Source: Romanomermis culicivorax (Eukaryota > Nematoda > Enoplea > Mermithida > Mermithidae). Taken from it: a stretch of DNA of 64,000 nt. The position numbers and the translations under genes were made by a program. Positions 44,684-55,374 of the stretch are shown here, piece after piece; within the stretch, counting starts at the first letter, position 1, and each line of letters opens with the position of its first letter. The notes below the pieces were generated by a model that searched no databases, had not been told where the DNA came from, and saw only the letters and a list, made by a program, of their open reading frames with translations. Where the stretch lies: contig CAWUHX010000348.1 of NCBI GenBank assembly GCA_963922205.1, forward strand, positions 240,206-304,205, written 5' to 3'.

Positions 44684-44792
44684 AAGCCCTATTCAGAAGG
44701 AAAAATCCTAGAATTTTTGTCGCCGACAATCGGCGACAGTCAGCGATTCTAAGGAATGAATATGTCACTGACTGCACATCTGAATTGGGCTT
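44684..44792. mobile_element. 109-bp MITE abutting the element 2 LTR
   Basis: Ends AAGCCCTATTCAGAAG and CATCTGAATTGGGCTT are inverted. It contains a small GTCGCCGACAATCGGCGAC hairpin. Confidence 0.55.
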
Positions 44793-44795
44793 AAG

Positions 44796-45310
44796 TGTTG
44801 TATTTTAAAATGTAGTCGGGGTTTGGGATGAAGGCAGGCAGGAGTGGGTTCCAGAATTTGTCCTTAATGCACGTATTTCCAACACCCACGCTTACCCGAT
44901 TAATTGTTTAACTAATGTACTTAAGCCCGACAATGCTTACCCCAAACTAAGAAACCTTAGTTTCTTAATTCATACTTCTTAAAATGTAATGAGAAAGAGA
45001 AGAGAGCTTTCTCCTGATTTTTATCTTACACAAAATCAACACTTACACAAAGGAATGGGTGGGCGAGATAACATAACAATCCCACGTGCTGGGGAAAACA
45101 GTATAGAGGCACACGGGGAGGCGTACTAGTAGCAAAAATATAACACAATAATAATAGAAGCGAACCCAATGCACGCGTGCCGAATTTGAGCTACAGTAAG
45201 ATGCCTCAGGATGGTCCGTGTAGCTCGCTCCACTTTGGACTTGCGCACCTCTTCGTACAAATGACAAATTTTGGGAAAATCTTACAAATTGGCGGAAACA
45301 CACTACAACA
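44796..45310 (-). repeat. Element 2 3' LTR
   Basis: 515 bp with 7-bp inverted ends TGTTGTA/TACAACA. It ends exactly at the purine tract. A related LTR lies at 61331-61920 in the same orientation (shared GGATGAAGGCAGGCAGG, GTCCTTAATGCACGT, GCTGGGGAAA). Confidence 0.75.
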
Positions 45311-45322
45311 CCCCTCCCCCTT
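45311..45322 (-). promoter_or_regulatory. Element 2 polypurine tract
   Basis: Minus strand AAGGGGGAGGGG directly precedes the LTR start TGTTGTAG, the site for plus-strand DNA priming. Confidence 0.75.
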
Positions 45323-45876
45323 GCGGTAGATCGCCTTAAGCGATCGTTATGGAACAACCAAAACTTGCAAGGGGAAGGGACTCCCCCACTACAGGCTGTC
45401 GCCGGGGTGGCCGAAGAAGTCTCAGGTGGCACACAGCGGGGCCGACGGAGTTGTTGCAGTATTTTGAGCTGATTTGGGCGGCGCGTAGGGTGGGACCTCC
45501 TGATGCAGTCAGCAATTAGCGATGCTGTAAATTCGGCAACACCGCGTCCCATGTCGTCACTCCGTCTGCACCAATATACTGGAGCGCACCAGCATACGAA
45601 TCCATGGGGATGGGAGGGTGAGACCAGCCACTACGGTTACGATGAAAACAAAACATTACGAGGTGGCGGCTGCCAAAAAGACAATCAATGAAAGTGGGGG
45701 CGTGTAGCAGTAGAACATTTTGGAGCATCTTACTATGTGGACTAGCATCAGCTTCGCGGCAGTGGGGAAAACTAGTAGTACAAGTAAAGCAGAAAAACGA
45801 GATTAGTACAAAACAACCGGGGAAATGAAGAAAACACAAAAAGAACAAAATTGGGTTACTGTACGAAACGGCAAAA
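45323..45876 (-). other. Element 2 3' untranslated region
   Basis: Mixed composition, with open frames on both strands that lack motifs. Probably the 3' spacer equivalent to 42050-42947 in element 1. Confidence 0.4.
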
Positions 45877-47706
45877 TCAATGGTGATGGCGGTAGCGGGT
45901 ATCCGAAGCGGAATGTTGGTGTGGTTGGTAGTCATTGTGGCGGTCGTAGCGGTGTTCTCGATGGCGGTTATTTGGATAGCCATGAAGGTCGTGGCAATTT
46001 AGCAGTTGTTGTATTGGTTCGATCTCGAGTGATGAGGGAAGCGGCTGTAATGGTTGGCGTCGCCCCTGCGGCGGGATGATGCGGTGTAGGTTTGGGTTCA
46101 AAGCGGTGAGAGCGGGTTGGTACCCGGCGGCAGTATGGGTTGTGGTACCATGGACGGTCTGTCTGATGGTAATCCTGTAGGCCGCAAAGGTCACAGCCAT
46201 AGGAGGTTCCACCGGGCGGAGAAGTCATGCCGGTGCAATAGGGGAACCAGGCAGTCCGTCTTGCTGTGATATTGCAAATAGATTCGGTGAATGTTAGTGA
46301 TCTTGAGTGGCTGCGGGAATGGCGAGTATTGAAGGTAGGCCATCCAGCAATCGATAAGGCTGACAGGGGTATTGTAGGCTTGGATTAGGCACGACACATT
46401 GTCTAAACCACAAGCTTTGTACAAAAACAGCCCAAAATGTGCGGTTTGAAATGGCGTCGACCACGCCAAGTTCCTCAGCCCAAATGGCGGCGACCCATCG
46501 CAGGATGAGGGCGGCGACGTTTGCGAAAATGGGCGGGTGAGGCTCTTGGTTATCAGTACAGAAATGAGCGCGGAAATATTGATACAATGGGAGCGAGGCG
46601 TTTGTTGCACTAATATGTACGGGGCCATCGTAATTCGAACTCTAATGCAGCTGAAGAAATTGATCAGAACCATTTCATGCAAGGTGCGGGGCGAGAAGGA
46701 ATCCACCCTCGCGTCAATTTGTGGAGAATAGCCTGGTGTCGCCAGCGTAATGGAATGCGGCAGATCTGTGGTGTGAAAATGAACATAATTTGGCAATGTT
46801 ATTGACTCGCTCAGCAGTTGGGGTTTGAATTGCAACGCTGTACCAGCCGCGGGAGCGGCTCTGAGTACAGGGCACATAGAGATCTTCAATTTGGGTATGG
46901 GTGGGATGGTTGCCGTAGTTGTTGTCAACGAAGTGCTTGTTGGTGGTTTTGTTATGGGCAGCAACAACGCGGTGATGGTAGAAGTCTGTGCAGTGGTCAG
47001 AACGATTGGTTCTACATCCATCGATGGCCCCGGGGGTAGTGGAACCTTGAATTCCGGTTGCTGAGGTTGTTTGAGGGCTTCAAGGCACCACTGGATTTTG
47101 GCATCACGGTGGAGCTGGCTAATATAGTCGGACATTTTGGGAGGTGAGCGGCAAAAAGTGTGATGATATTCCCATTTGTAGAAATGGGTAGAATGCACGC
47201 GGCGCGTTTGTTCGCTTTGGGTGAGGTGCATGGGAGTGTCTTTGCAGCAGTTCGGTTGATGACTAACTCGAGTTGCAGTATCTTGTCGAGGGAAATGCTC
47301 TGTGGCTTTGTGGTGGCAATCGTCACGATGGTGCAATTTGTGGCGAGAACAGTGGCTGTGGGAATGGTGGAAGAGCCTCATTTGCTGCGGCAGTACGGTC
47401 GGTTTAGCCGATGTTGTGCTGGTAGCCGAGCTCTTTGTTGTGGTAACTTTCGGCTGTGCTGTCCAACCAGTGGTGGAACTGAATTGAACAGCCATTTGGC
47501 GGGCTTTTTGTTGGGGCGGCAGGTGGTGCATTCGCTTGGCATCTTGCCCCTTTCCGGACGAGAGGTACTGGGCGGCAGTGTGTGTCGGGCGTGCGGCTCA
47601 TCCATTGTTCACGTTTTATGGGCTTTGCGGTGTTCAACTTCCTCTTGTTGTTGAGTTTTCCGGTTGACCGAATGCTCATACCGAGCAGGTTTTCGAATTG
47701 GTTGGC
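45877..47706 (-). pseudogene. Element 2 ORF3/ORF4 C-terminal region
   Basis: Frames on minus alternate. 47690-47400 begins ANQFENLLGMS and is Lys/Arg-rich, like the basic helix of element 1 ORF3. 47100-46800 is Thr/Pro/Ile-rich. 46587-46294 ([40 protein letters not shown]) resembles the helical part of the RGG protein of element 1. 46212-45877 ends Arg/His/Tyr-rich in place of RGG. At least two frameshifts. Homology to element 1 is judged from order and composition with short matches, so it is tentative. Confidence 0.5.
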
Positions 47707-47714
47707 CATGGCAG

Positions 47715-48696
47715 TAGGGTTTTTTCCCGCATAGTGCGGACTTTTTTTGGGCTGTGCGGAAACATTTTTGAGCATTTTCCGCACAGAACGGAAATTTTTT
47801 TGGGCGTTTCTACTGCTGGCATTGATGAAAAGGTGCATTTTGGTGCAATTTAGCTGAAGCGCAGCCAAAAAGAAGTTTACTTTGATTTCTCGGTTGTCCC
47901 TGATTGTTTCCATCAATATTATAATGTCTCTGCTAGAGTGAGTAAAACTCGTTACTTTGTAGTGTGAATTGGAATTTTCATACGAATTTGCTGATTTTTC
48001 CCACATTTCTCCACACATTTATTTAATACCATCATTTTTCTAGGAAAAATCTAAACCAAAAGTATTACAAATTATCTCTAGAATACATTTTCCAACATTT
48101 CAGTAGCTCCTTTGTTCAAAAATTCTCTGGTGTGACACATCAGAAGTTAAGTGTGCATGGTTTTCATGATTTGAAGTTCCTCATCCCATTCATCAATTAG
48201 TAATCTTGAGTATTAGGTTCGGATTTTGTTGAAAATTGAGATTTAATATTGATCTTCATGAATTCTTTCTCTCACTTGAAGTTTTCTGAACTTTGTGAAC
48301 ACAAATTTTGTGATTGGTAAACTACACGATTTTGGACTGAAAATGCAAACCTTTTATTTTAGAGATAAAGGTTGAAAATGCTAATTTTCCAGCATTCTAG
48401 TATATCAAAATGTAGAAATTGAATCAATTGGAAAATCGATTGAAATCTTTAAATCATCCGCTCTAATCACAGAAATGACAGCAGCAATTATTAATTTTGT
48501 TTAATCAAGCTAAAATAATGCTTTTGAGCTAGAAAAACAGATACTTTACATTATTTTCTTGGTAATGTATAATTTTCGCTCATTTCACACATTTTTCAAA
48601 TGATCTAAACTTCGAACGGAAAAAATTTTTGTGTGTGGAAAAAATTTTGGGTCGTTCCCGCATGGTGGGGATGAAGGCGTGCGAAAAAAAAACCTG
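47715..48696. mobile_element. Non-autonomous hAT-like element in element 2
   Basis: 982 bp. Left end TAGGGTTTTTTCCCGCA, right end inverted CAGGTTTTTTTTTCGCAC; CATGGCAG duplicated at 47707-47714 and 48697-48704. Subterminal GTGCGG and CCGCAC words resemble those at 56980-57100. The interior is AT-rich without a gene. Confidence 0.8.
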
Positions 48697-48704
48697 CATG
48701 GCAG

Positions 48705-49830
48705 TCAAGATTCGGCACCGAGGTACTCGGTATCAGTGATGGTTGAACATCCATGGCAACAGTCAGCAGCAACTGTGTGGTGTGCAGCGGAGGGGCCGTT
48801 TGGGCGACAATCAGAGCCCTTTGAGCAATTTGAACAGGCTGAGGGGCTGCGGGTGCTGTGGGTATAGGTGGCAACAGAATTTGCCGCATTTGATCCTGCA
48901 GCTCCGGCCAGTAATCCCGTTAATGGTATTCCGGGAACAGCATACTGGGCAGTGGCGGCAGGAAATTATATGCCAAAAGGGTGGGGGGAAAGACATTCTA
49001 CTCTGAAATGATCTGTTGCGAGATTGCGCCTGCTTTGCCAACAACTCGTTGATGTAAGCAAACTCGGCGGCAGAGCGTGGCCACGCTAGAACTGTTTCGA
49101 GAGGCATAGTTGTGGTTAGGCGCCGAAACTATTCACCATCGACCTGCAAGACTAAGAATGGCGTTAGGGAGGTATCTATAATGAGTGCCATGATAGGTGC
49201 AATCACGGAGCGGTTGATCAGCTGCCACGCATTCAATCTAGACATCATCGACGTCGGTGGGAAGGGGTGTGTGGTTTTCAAAATCAAGGCGATCACAGAC
49301 AGCAAGTTTGTAGATTGGCGACACGGGAAATCCAGTCAGTTTGATCAATCGATGCGTAAGGTCAGTTCGATCAATTGATGCTTCATGGGGGAGGCGACAG
49401 CTGCTTGAAGGCATTGTGCATCATCATATAACTTTTTCGACTGAAGAGAGGGATCTTTGTCGTCGGACATGTCGGGCGATTTGTTCCATTCATCTTTCTG
49501 CTTTTTCTTCTTCTTTTTCAGCACTCTTGGAGCAGTGAAGAGCTTTGGGTGCATGGTTCTCGTCAATGTTTTCATGTCATGAAAGCTGTTAGGTTGGGTT
49601 CCCAAACAAAAAGACCGACCATGGTCAGACGATGTGCAATCATACATGAAAAATTGGTAGGCCGAAAGAACCTCATCCCGCATAATTACTGGTAAGGCAA
49701 CTTGTGAGATTTTTGGGTAGACTTTGTCGGCGGAATCAGCGGGCAAAACGTTGTGTAATGAAACATTGTGAAATGCGGCAATTAGCATTTCAGCCAGTCG
49801 ATCGATTTTGGTAACTTCCAACAAGTCCTG
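48705..49830 (-). pseudogene. Element 2 ORF3, middle region
   Basis: The frame 49824-49345 is intact for 160 codons: IDRLAEMLIAAFHNVSL, then HPKLFTAPRVLKKKKKKQK followed by DEWNKSPDMSDDKDPS. It matches element 1 YPKALKGGPSKKKTNQWED and SDPEDMD. 49107-49010 reads VLAWPRSAAEFAYINELL, matching element 1 FVFWPHSRAEYDYI. Then a Pro-rich stretch (LLPPIPTAPAAPQPVQ) leads to the hAT-like insertion. The conserved order supports one ancestral ORF3. Frames change at about 49330 and 48890. Confidence 0.65.
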
Positions 49831-50590
49831 CAGTTACAAGGATGGGGCGTTGTAAATTTCCGGTATGAAACCGTATCCGCTGAAAGTGAGAAAAAGCAAG
49901 ATCGGGTAGAATGCGTCAAGGGCGGCATAGGCCAAAACGTCTTGTTGTAAATACGACACATGTGGGTTGTTGAAGAAGCGTAACATGGCAGGAAATTTGA
50001 GCGTGAGCGGGGAAATGTAGAGGGCCCACATGGCCAAAACCGTAGCTTTTAGTGTGCACTTTTCCTGGATGAAACCGATGCACGGAGCCAGCTCGTAGAG
50101 CGGCGGTGAGATGGCGATGTTGCCGATGATGCGGTAAGCATCAAAGTGAATGGCTTTGACAAGGGGATCCTTATTCTTTTTCTTGCGATCTGTATGGAAT
50201 TGCGCACCAAGGAGGGCCTAAATTCTTGCCCAGTCATCGGCTCCATCAAAAGAAATAATGATGGTGTGTTCACTGTCCACTAGGGAGAATAATGTGGTCC
50301 AATCTTCCGGCATCACAGCGAAAGTTTCAAACACAAACATGGTGCCGCTGGGAAATGCAAGTTGAATATAGGGGGGGGTAACTGGACGCTGTGGAATCAG
50401 CTGGCATTTGCACGGCCAACTTGAAATGTTTCATATCACCGGCCATGATGGATTCGGTGTCAAAACTGAAGCCCCAGAAATTTGGTGTGGGCTGGGCTGC
50501 AAGTGCCGCCCCCAAACAACTGGGTGCTAGAAAGATCAGCAGTGGTAGAACATTGGGAGGCCGGGTGAGCAGGGAGATGAACCAACATTA
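49831..50590 (-). pseudogene. Element 2 DEDDy exonuclease domain
   Basis: Motif I NFWGFSFDTES (50480-50440), motif II SFDGADDWARI (50260-50225) after FVFETFAVMPEDWTTLFSLV, motif III VLAYAALDAFYPILLFLTF (about 49935-49885). The DxE, Asp and Y-x3-D residues are all kept although frames shift near 50340 and a stop follows ARI. The spacing of the three motifs matches element 1, and YAALDA is closer to canonical RNase D than YAGLDA of element 1. Survival of the catalytic residues in a decayed copy suggests the enzyme was under selection. Confidence 0.7.
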
Positions 50591-51063
50591 GAGGTTGGTG
50601 GTGCGGACCAAACATTTCACATTGTTTTCTAAACAAGAGCAGGCACGGTATTCGGCATAAAACAAAGTGGGTACCTGGGCAGAGGTAACAAAACTTTCCA
50701 TCCAAAAAGGTTGACTTTAGAGTTGAATCAAGAAAAGAGTGGTGTTTGAGTCAAAACGAAATGGTACAGTCCCCCGGGCAGTTGCAACTTGGGCGGCAAT
50801 GTCACTAAGACGGGCACATCTTGTCAACTTTGGTTGGGCCACGGGAATGGGGCCACAAAAGTTGCAGTATGTGGCAGTCAAAGCAGCGGCCGGCTAGACG
50901 TAACGGTTAGCCACAGCTTGACAATGGCAGGATTGCAGCGGCTGACCATGGGCTTTAGCGCAAGGCTGCATAGATTAGGTATCCCATGGGGTCCCAAGTA
51001 CAGTTCAGAGGGCAGGCACAGATACAAAAGCTGAAAGGAGAACATGCAAAGATAAGGAAATAC

Positions 51064-51190
51064 CATCACAGCAGAAGCTGATGTCACTCTGGTGCGGTTG
51101 ATGATCTCCCCATAGCACGTAGCATTGGTTGATGTTCAGTGGTTCGTGATAGGGTGGAGGCTCGTCAGTTGCGGACGATGTGGAGGGCAT
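51064..51190 (-). pseudogene. Element 2 ORF3 start exon (candidate)
   Basis: ATG at 51190 opens 42 codons plus one base and ends GATG|GTATTT. The peptide is MPSTSSATDEPPPYHEPL at the start and GDHQPHQSDISFCCD at the end. The donor phase (one base after a complete codon) and the HQ-x4-F-x2-N/D pattern match exon 1 of element 1. The acceptor is not certain; one candidate is TCAACTCTAAAG near 50720. Confidence 0.45.
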
Positions 51191-51809
51191 TGTCACTGTG
51201 AAAAGAAAATTTCAGAGCGGCAGTGGAATGCCACTATTCGAGACGAAAGGGAAAATAGGAATGAGTTAAAGTAAGAATAAAGCTGCTGAAAGGTGAAGAA
51301 AATGTAGAGTTTGGAAAATGTAAACTATCGTTAATATAAAGCACTATGAACACCACTAAATTAATGGGAGCTAAAATCAACCTTTCCCAGTTGATCTTAT
51401 GAGAGTGAATACGGCCAGTGTCGGACCGAAGTAAACCGAATGACCATGTGTAAAACAGATCCTAAAGTTAAAGAAGGTTCCCCCTCCTAAATGGGATAGT
51501 GGATCCTGGGGAAGTGTGAATGACGATGGTGTAAAGTCGGTGTGGGGCATGCACCGGTAGAAAAGGCAAGTGAAATTATTGTAATTTAAATGGATTACAC
51601 CATGTTACGTAGGGGTGCCAGTCCAAGCCATCGCCATGATCTAAAGTAAACAAAATTGCAAAAATTATGTACAACTTGGCGTGATGAGCACCGTATCACA
51701 AAATAAATTTTGAATTAGACTTATTGGAGTGGTGAAGTGTGAGATTTGCAATGCGATCAGCCTCTTTCAGAGTCAAAAATATCTTCGGCAGGAGGCTGGA
51801 TAAATGGTT
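51191..51809 (-). other. Element 2 spacer between integrase and ORF3
   Basis: No coding signal. Corresponds in position to 35101-35485 of element 1. Confidence 0.45.
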
Positions 51810-54800
51810 TCAAGCGAAGCATGGAGACAGTTTGCGGTCGGCTGGGCGCATTGAGTGAATCGATTGTGGTGACGTTTTCAGCAATACGGGCGATATCCGT
51901 AATGATGACAGGACCAATGATATTGGATTGGATTTTGTTGGTTTTTTGAGTGTGGTCAATAGAACGAGATCCTTGATGGTAAAATCATGTATGCGGGCCT
52001 TCTTGTCAAAATAAGCTTTGCCTATGGTGGCAGCTCTTTGGAGGTCAGTCTTGATTGACTCGTGCAATTTAAGTTGTGCTTGCCTTAGGATATGTTGATA
52101 CGCGTTGTAATTCAGCTGTAAGGTTAGGCGATGGGCACAGTTTGGTTGAATGTTATGCGCGGTTTATATCCTCTTAGCAGGCTAAAGGGGGAGTAGCGCG
52201 TTGCAGTATGGGGTGTGGCGTTATAGGCAAAGACGGCCCAGGGCAAGTAGCGTTCCCAGTTGTCTGGGTCATCTGCAGTATATTTCTTGAGTTGTGCGAT
52301 AAGGGTCTGATTGAAGTGCTCAACCATGCCGTTGCATTGTGGATGGTAGGCTGTGGTTTTGACCTTGCGGATTTTGCCGAGTTCGCATGTTTCTTGCATC
52401 AGTTTTGAGGTGAAACAACCACCTTGGTCGGAGAGGAGGACAAGCGGGCTGCTGTGAACAAGTACAACATTGTTTACCGAGCATTCATTAATGGTTGACG
52501 CCTTTTGATCAGGAATGGGGTGCACAGAAACCCATTTGGTGAAGTAGTCCTAAAATACAATAACATATGGACGTTTCTCGCCTACCAGAGAGATGTTCAT
52601 GCTATCAGTGGCGACAATTTCGAACAGATGCATTGGTTGTATCGGCAATAGGGGTGGAGGTGACAGCATTCACGGCGATGTTAACTGGCAAATTTTGCAG
52701 GATTTGATCCATTCTCAGACAACTTCTTCCATATGGGGCCACCAAAAATGAGCTTTGATGGCTGCAAGCATGCGATTGGATCCTTGGTAGTTCAAAATTT
52801 TCAGGCTGTGGAATTGGTGAAGCATTTGGTCAACCATAGATGCAGGAATGACTAACATTCGGTTATCTCTGACCTGGCGATACAGGAGGCCATCTTTGGT
52901 GAAGAAGACTGGAGAATGTTTCGCGGCATTGCTGGTTTGGAGGGTGGTGATAATTTTGGTTACTGCCGGATCGGCGGCTTGTGCTTGTTTGATTTCTTTA
53001 TAGGAGGTGAGGGTTATGGCTTCAACAGGGGGTGGTGCATAGTCGGCGGCCAAGGGCATGTGATCGGAGAGTGTGGGTTGACTGATGGGTTTCTTTGTCA
53101 TTGCACCCGTGACGGCGTTGAGGTCCGCATGGATTTCTATGAATGGCGAGGCTGCTACTGGGAGTATATCAGCTACCATCAGGTCTGCGTCAGATATTGC
53201 ACCAGCAGGGTGGAAATTGGAACGAAAAATTTCAGCTGCTAAATCGTCAGTACTCGGAATTAGTGGTACCTCACATTCATCTTTTCTAGACAAGAAGTTA
53301 ACGCAAGCCTTGTCTTTACCTTTGACGTATTTAACTTTGTAAAGACGTATTCAACTTTGAATTGCCGTGTTTTTCGTCTTTGAGCCATTTGAGCAGCTTG
53401 TGGTTGGTGTGGAGGATGACCTTTTGACCCTAAATGTAGTGGTGGTACATCTGAAAACGGTACACAATAGCAAGGCATTCCCATTTCGTTGTGCTGTATC
53501 GAGTCTCTGTGTTGGTGAGCATGGGGCTGTTATAGGTGATGACCCACTGATTGTCGCCATTTTCCTGGTACAGAATTGCTCTAATTGCAGTCGTACTTGC
53601 GTCGGTTTGTATGATGAATTGAGCTCTGCCATTTTACAGTGGGTATCAGAAGAAAGTCGAGGATGTTAAGGCTTTCTTGATACCTTCAAAAGCTTCTTTG
53701 TGATCATCAGTAAATTGATAGTTGGAATCGTGGCAGAGGAGCGCATAGAGCGGGCTTGATAGGGTCGCCAATTGTGGGATGAAACATTTGCACCATTGTA
53801 CCAGACCTAAAAAACTTTGCATACCTTTTTTGGTTTGGGGGAATTCATACTCCGCAACTGCTTTGACTTTTTTGGGATGGGCGGCAATGTCCCAGGAATT
53901 TCACTTGCGGGGTAGGAATTCACATTTATTGGGGCGGAGCCTTAAATTGGCGGCGCAAAGGTTGTTGAAAATAATTTGCAAATGTTCTAGATGTTCTTCA
54001 AACGAGTTCGAGAAAACGATAAATTGTCAATATAAACAAGGCAAATTTTCCAAATATAGGGGTGGAGAATTCTTTCCATTAAATGTTGAAATTTGGCGGG
54101 GCATTTTTCAAACTGTACGGCAAGACTTTGAACTGAAACAATCTTCTTGGCAGATGAAGGTTGTTTTACCGCATGAGTTGTTGTCAAGAGGTACCTGCCA
54201 GTACCCAGCTTTGAGATCGAGCGTGGTGAAGAATTTTGCTTGTCCCATAACATCCAAGTAGTCGTCAATGCGTGGGATTGGGAATTTGTCGCTAGGCGTA
54301 ACTTCATTTATTCCAGGGTAGTCTAGGACTGGGCATACGGAGGGCATAATTGCTGGAGCATACGGAGGGCCTTGACTTTTTGGGTGGCATTGACGTAGGT
54401 TTTGGCGGTCATCTTGTTCAAGGCAAAATCCAATTTCTGTTGGTTGTTGTGGCATGGAAACGATTTGTCCAGGGCAGCTGGTTCGTGGTCAGTCAGATCG
54501 CAGTCCGAAGCGGCGGTTGCTACTTGATAATCTGTGGAAGGTTTGGCGTATTCTAGCGTGTGTTTTGCCACGGGGATGAGTTGGTTAGGGTGGAGTTTAA
54601 TGCTGTTTGGCGTATTGTTAACAAATAGCAGCAGGCATTTACTATTGGTTATGTTGACAATCGTGGTTTGGATTGGGAATTCTGTGGCGACCTGATTGGT
54701 GGTCAGTAGTTGAACGATCAAATCGGGAATAGAGACAAGTGTTGAGGGAAAAACGGTGCCAGTTACCCATTGCTGACAATTTGGGGAAATGGAAACTGAT

Positions 54801-54950
54801 GCTTGGGCGATGAGGAAAATAGGTTCGGTGAGCTCGGTAACCTCCATCGGCTGTGATGGCGGTTCGTGTGAACTAGGTTGAGCCTGCTGGGTCGGTTGCT
54901 CGGCTTTGATTTCTGAAAGTGGCTGAAAGTATCCGATTTATCGTCACAAA
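51810..54950 (-). pseudogene. pol: Element 2 pol: RT, RNase H, integrase (degenerate)
   Basis: Read downwards: pre-RT region 54847-54323 (NTPNSIKLHPNQLIPVAKH); RT 54320-53990 with INEVTPSDKFPIPRIDDYLD, LDLKAGYWQVPLD and, at the active site, YIDN in place of YIDD; RNase H 53680-53300; integrase zinc module start 52870-52715 ([16 protein letters not shown]); core 52640-52130 with [42 protein letters not shown] and [20 protein letters not shown]-terminal part 52067-51810. Stops and frameshifts occur between most blocks. The change to YIDN and the missing zinc Cys pair make it inactive. Confidence 0.88.
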
Positions 54951-55126
54951 AACTTACCCTGTCCGCTTCGGGAATTTCTTCCAGGATGTACACAACTACT
55001 ACAACCTCAAAAAGTGACTGAGGAAGTAAGGCTGATTTTTTTATTATTTTGTTTTTGTATATGAAATTACGCAATGTCAGGCGCCAAACTAGGCCGATAG
55101 TCTGATAGTCTGTTTTTCTAGGCCGA

Positions 55127-55374
55127 TAGTCTGTTTTTCTTGAAATGCTCATGAATAAGAGTGGAAAGCAAGTACTATTTCACATTTTTGCAGTTTCCAG
55201 CAAAACCATATGTTGCTTAGGGCTGGAAACTGGTGAGCTTATTCAATTAACCTTACAATTTTCTGACTGAAAAATCCTGCTGTGAAAGTCGTGTGTAAAC
55301 GACTTCAAGTGTGGTACCTATTTTTGGCGTTTTTCGATTTACAAGCATATTTTATAAAAGAAGACAGACCATTA
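55127..55374. mobile_element. MITE family 1 copy with duplicated tip
   Basis: ATAGTCTGTTTTTCTTG begins the copy; the tip GGCCGATAGTCTG-TTTTT is repeated just upstream at 55094-55118. Internal GAGTGGAAAGCAAGTACTAT and AATTAACCTTACAA match the family. It sits at the broken 5' side of element 2. Confidence 0.65.

Larger units (their letters stand above)
44796..54950 (-). mobile_element. Element 2: decayed Ty3/gypsy element with the same ORF3 type
   Basis: Minus-strand element with 3' LTR (44796-45310), polypurine tract, ORF3-like region with DEDDy exonuclease (46.2-51.2 kb) and pol from integrase back to the start of RT (51.8-54.9 kb). Gag, protease and an adjacent 5' LTR are missing. Many stops and frameshifts; a hAT-like insertion at 47715-48696. 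Sequence similarity to element 1 is recognisable only at protein level, so the two are distinct families. Confidence 0.85.

Noticed and set aside
45825-47654. Plus-strand frames opposite element 2 ORF3 (for example 47160-47654)
   Set aside because: Antisense shadows: the minus strand carries the matching order with element 1 and the LTR and purine tract fix the orientation.
55065-55090. TGGCGCCTGACATT on minus, like a tRNA-Lys primer binding site for element 2
   Set aside because: No LTR end precedes it and only about 150 bp would separate it from the RT region; likely chance.
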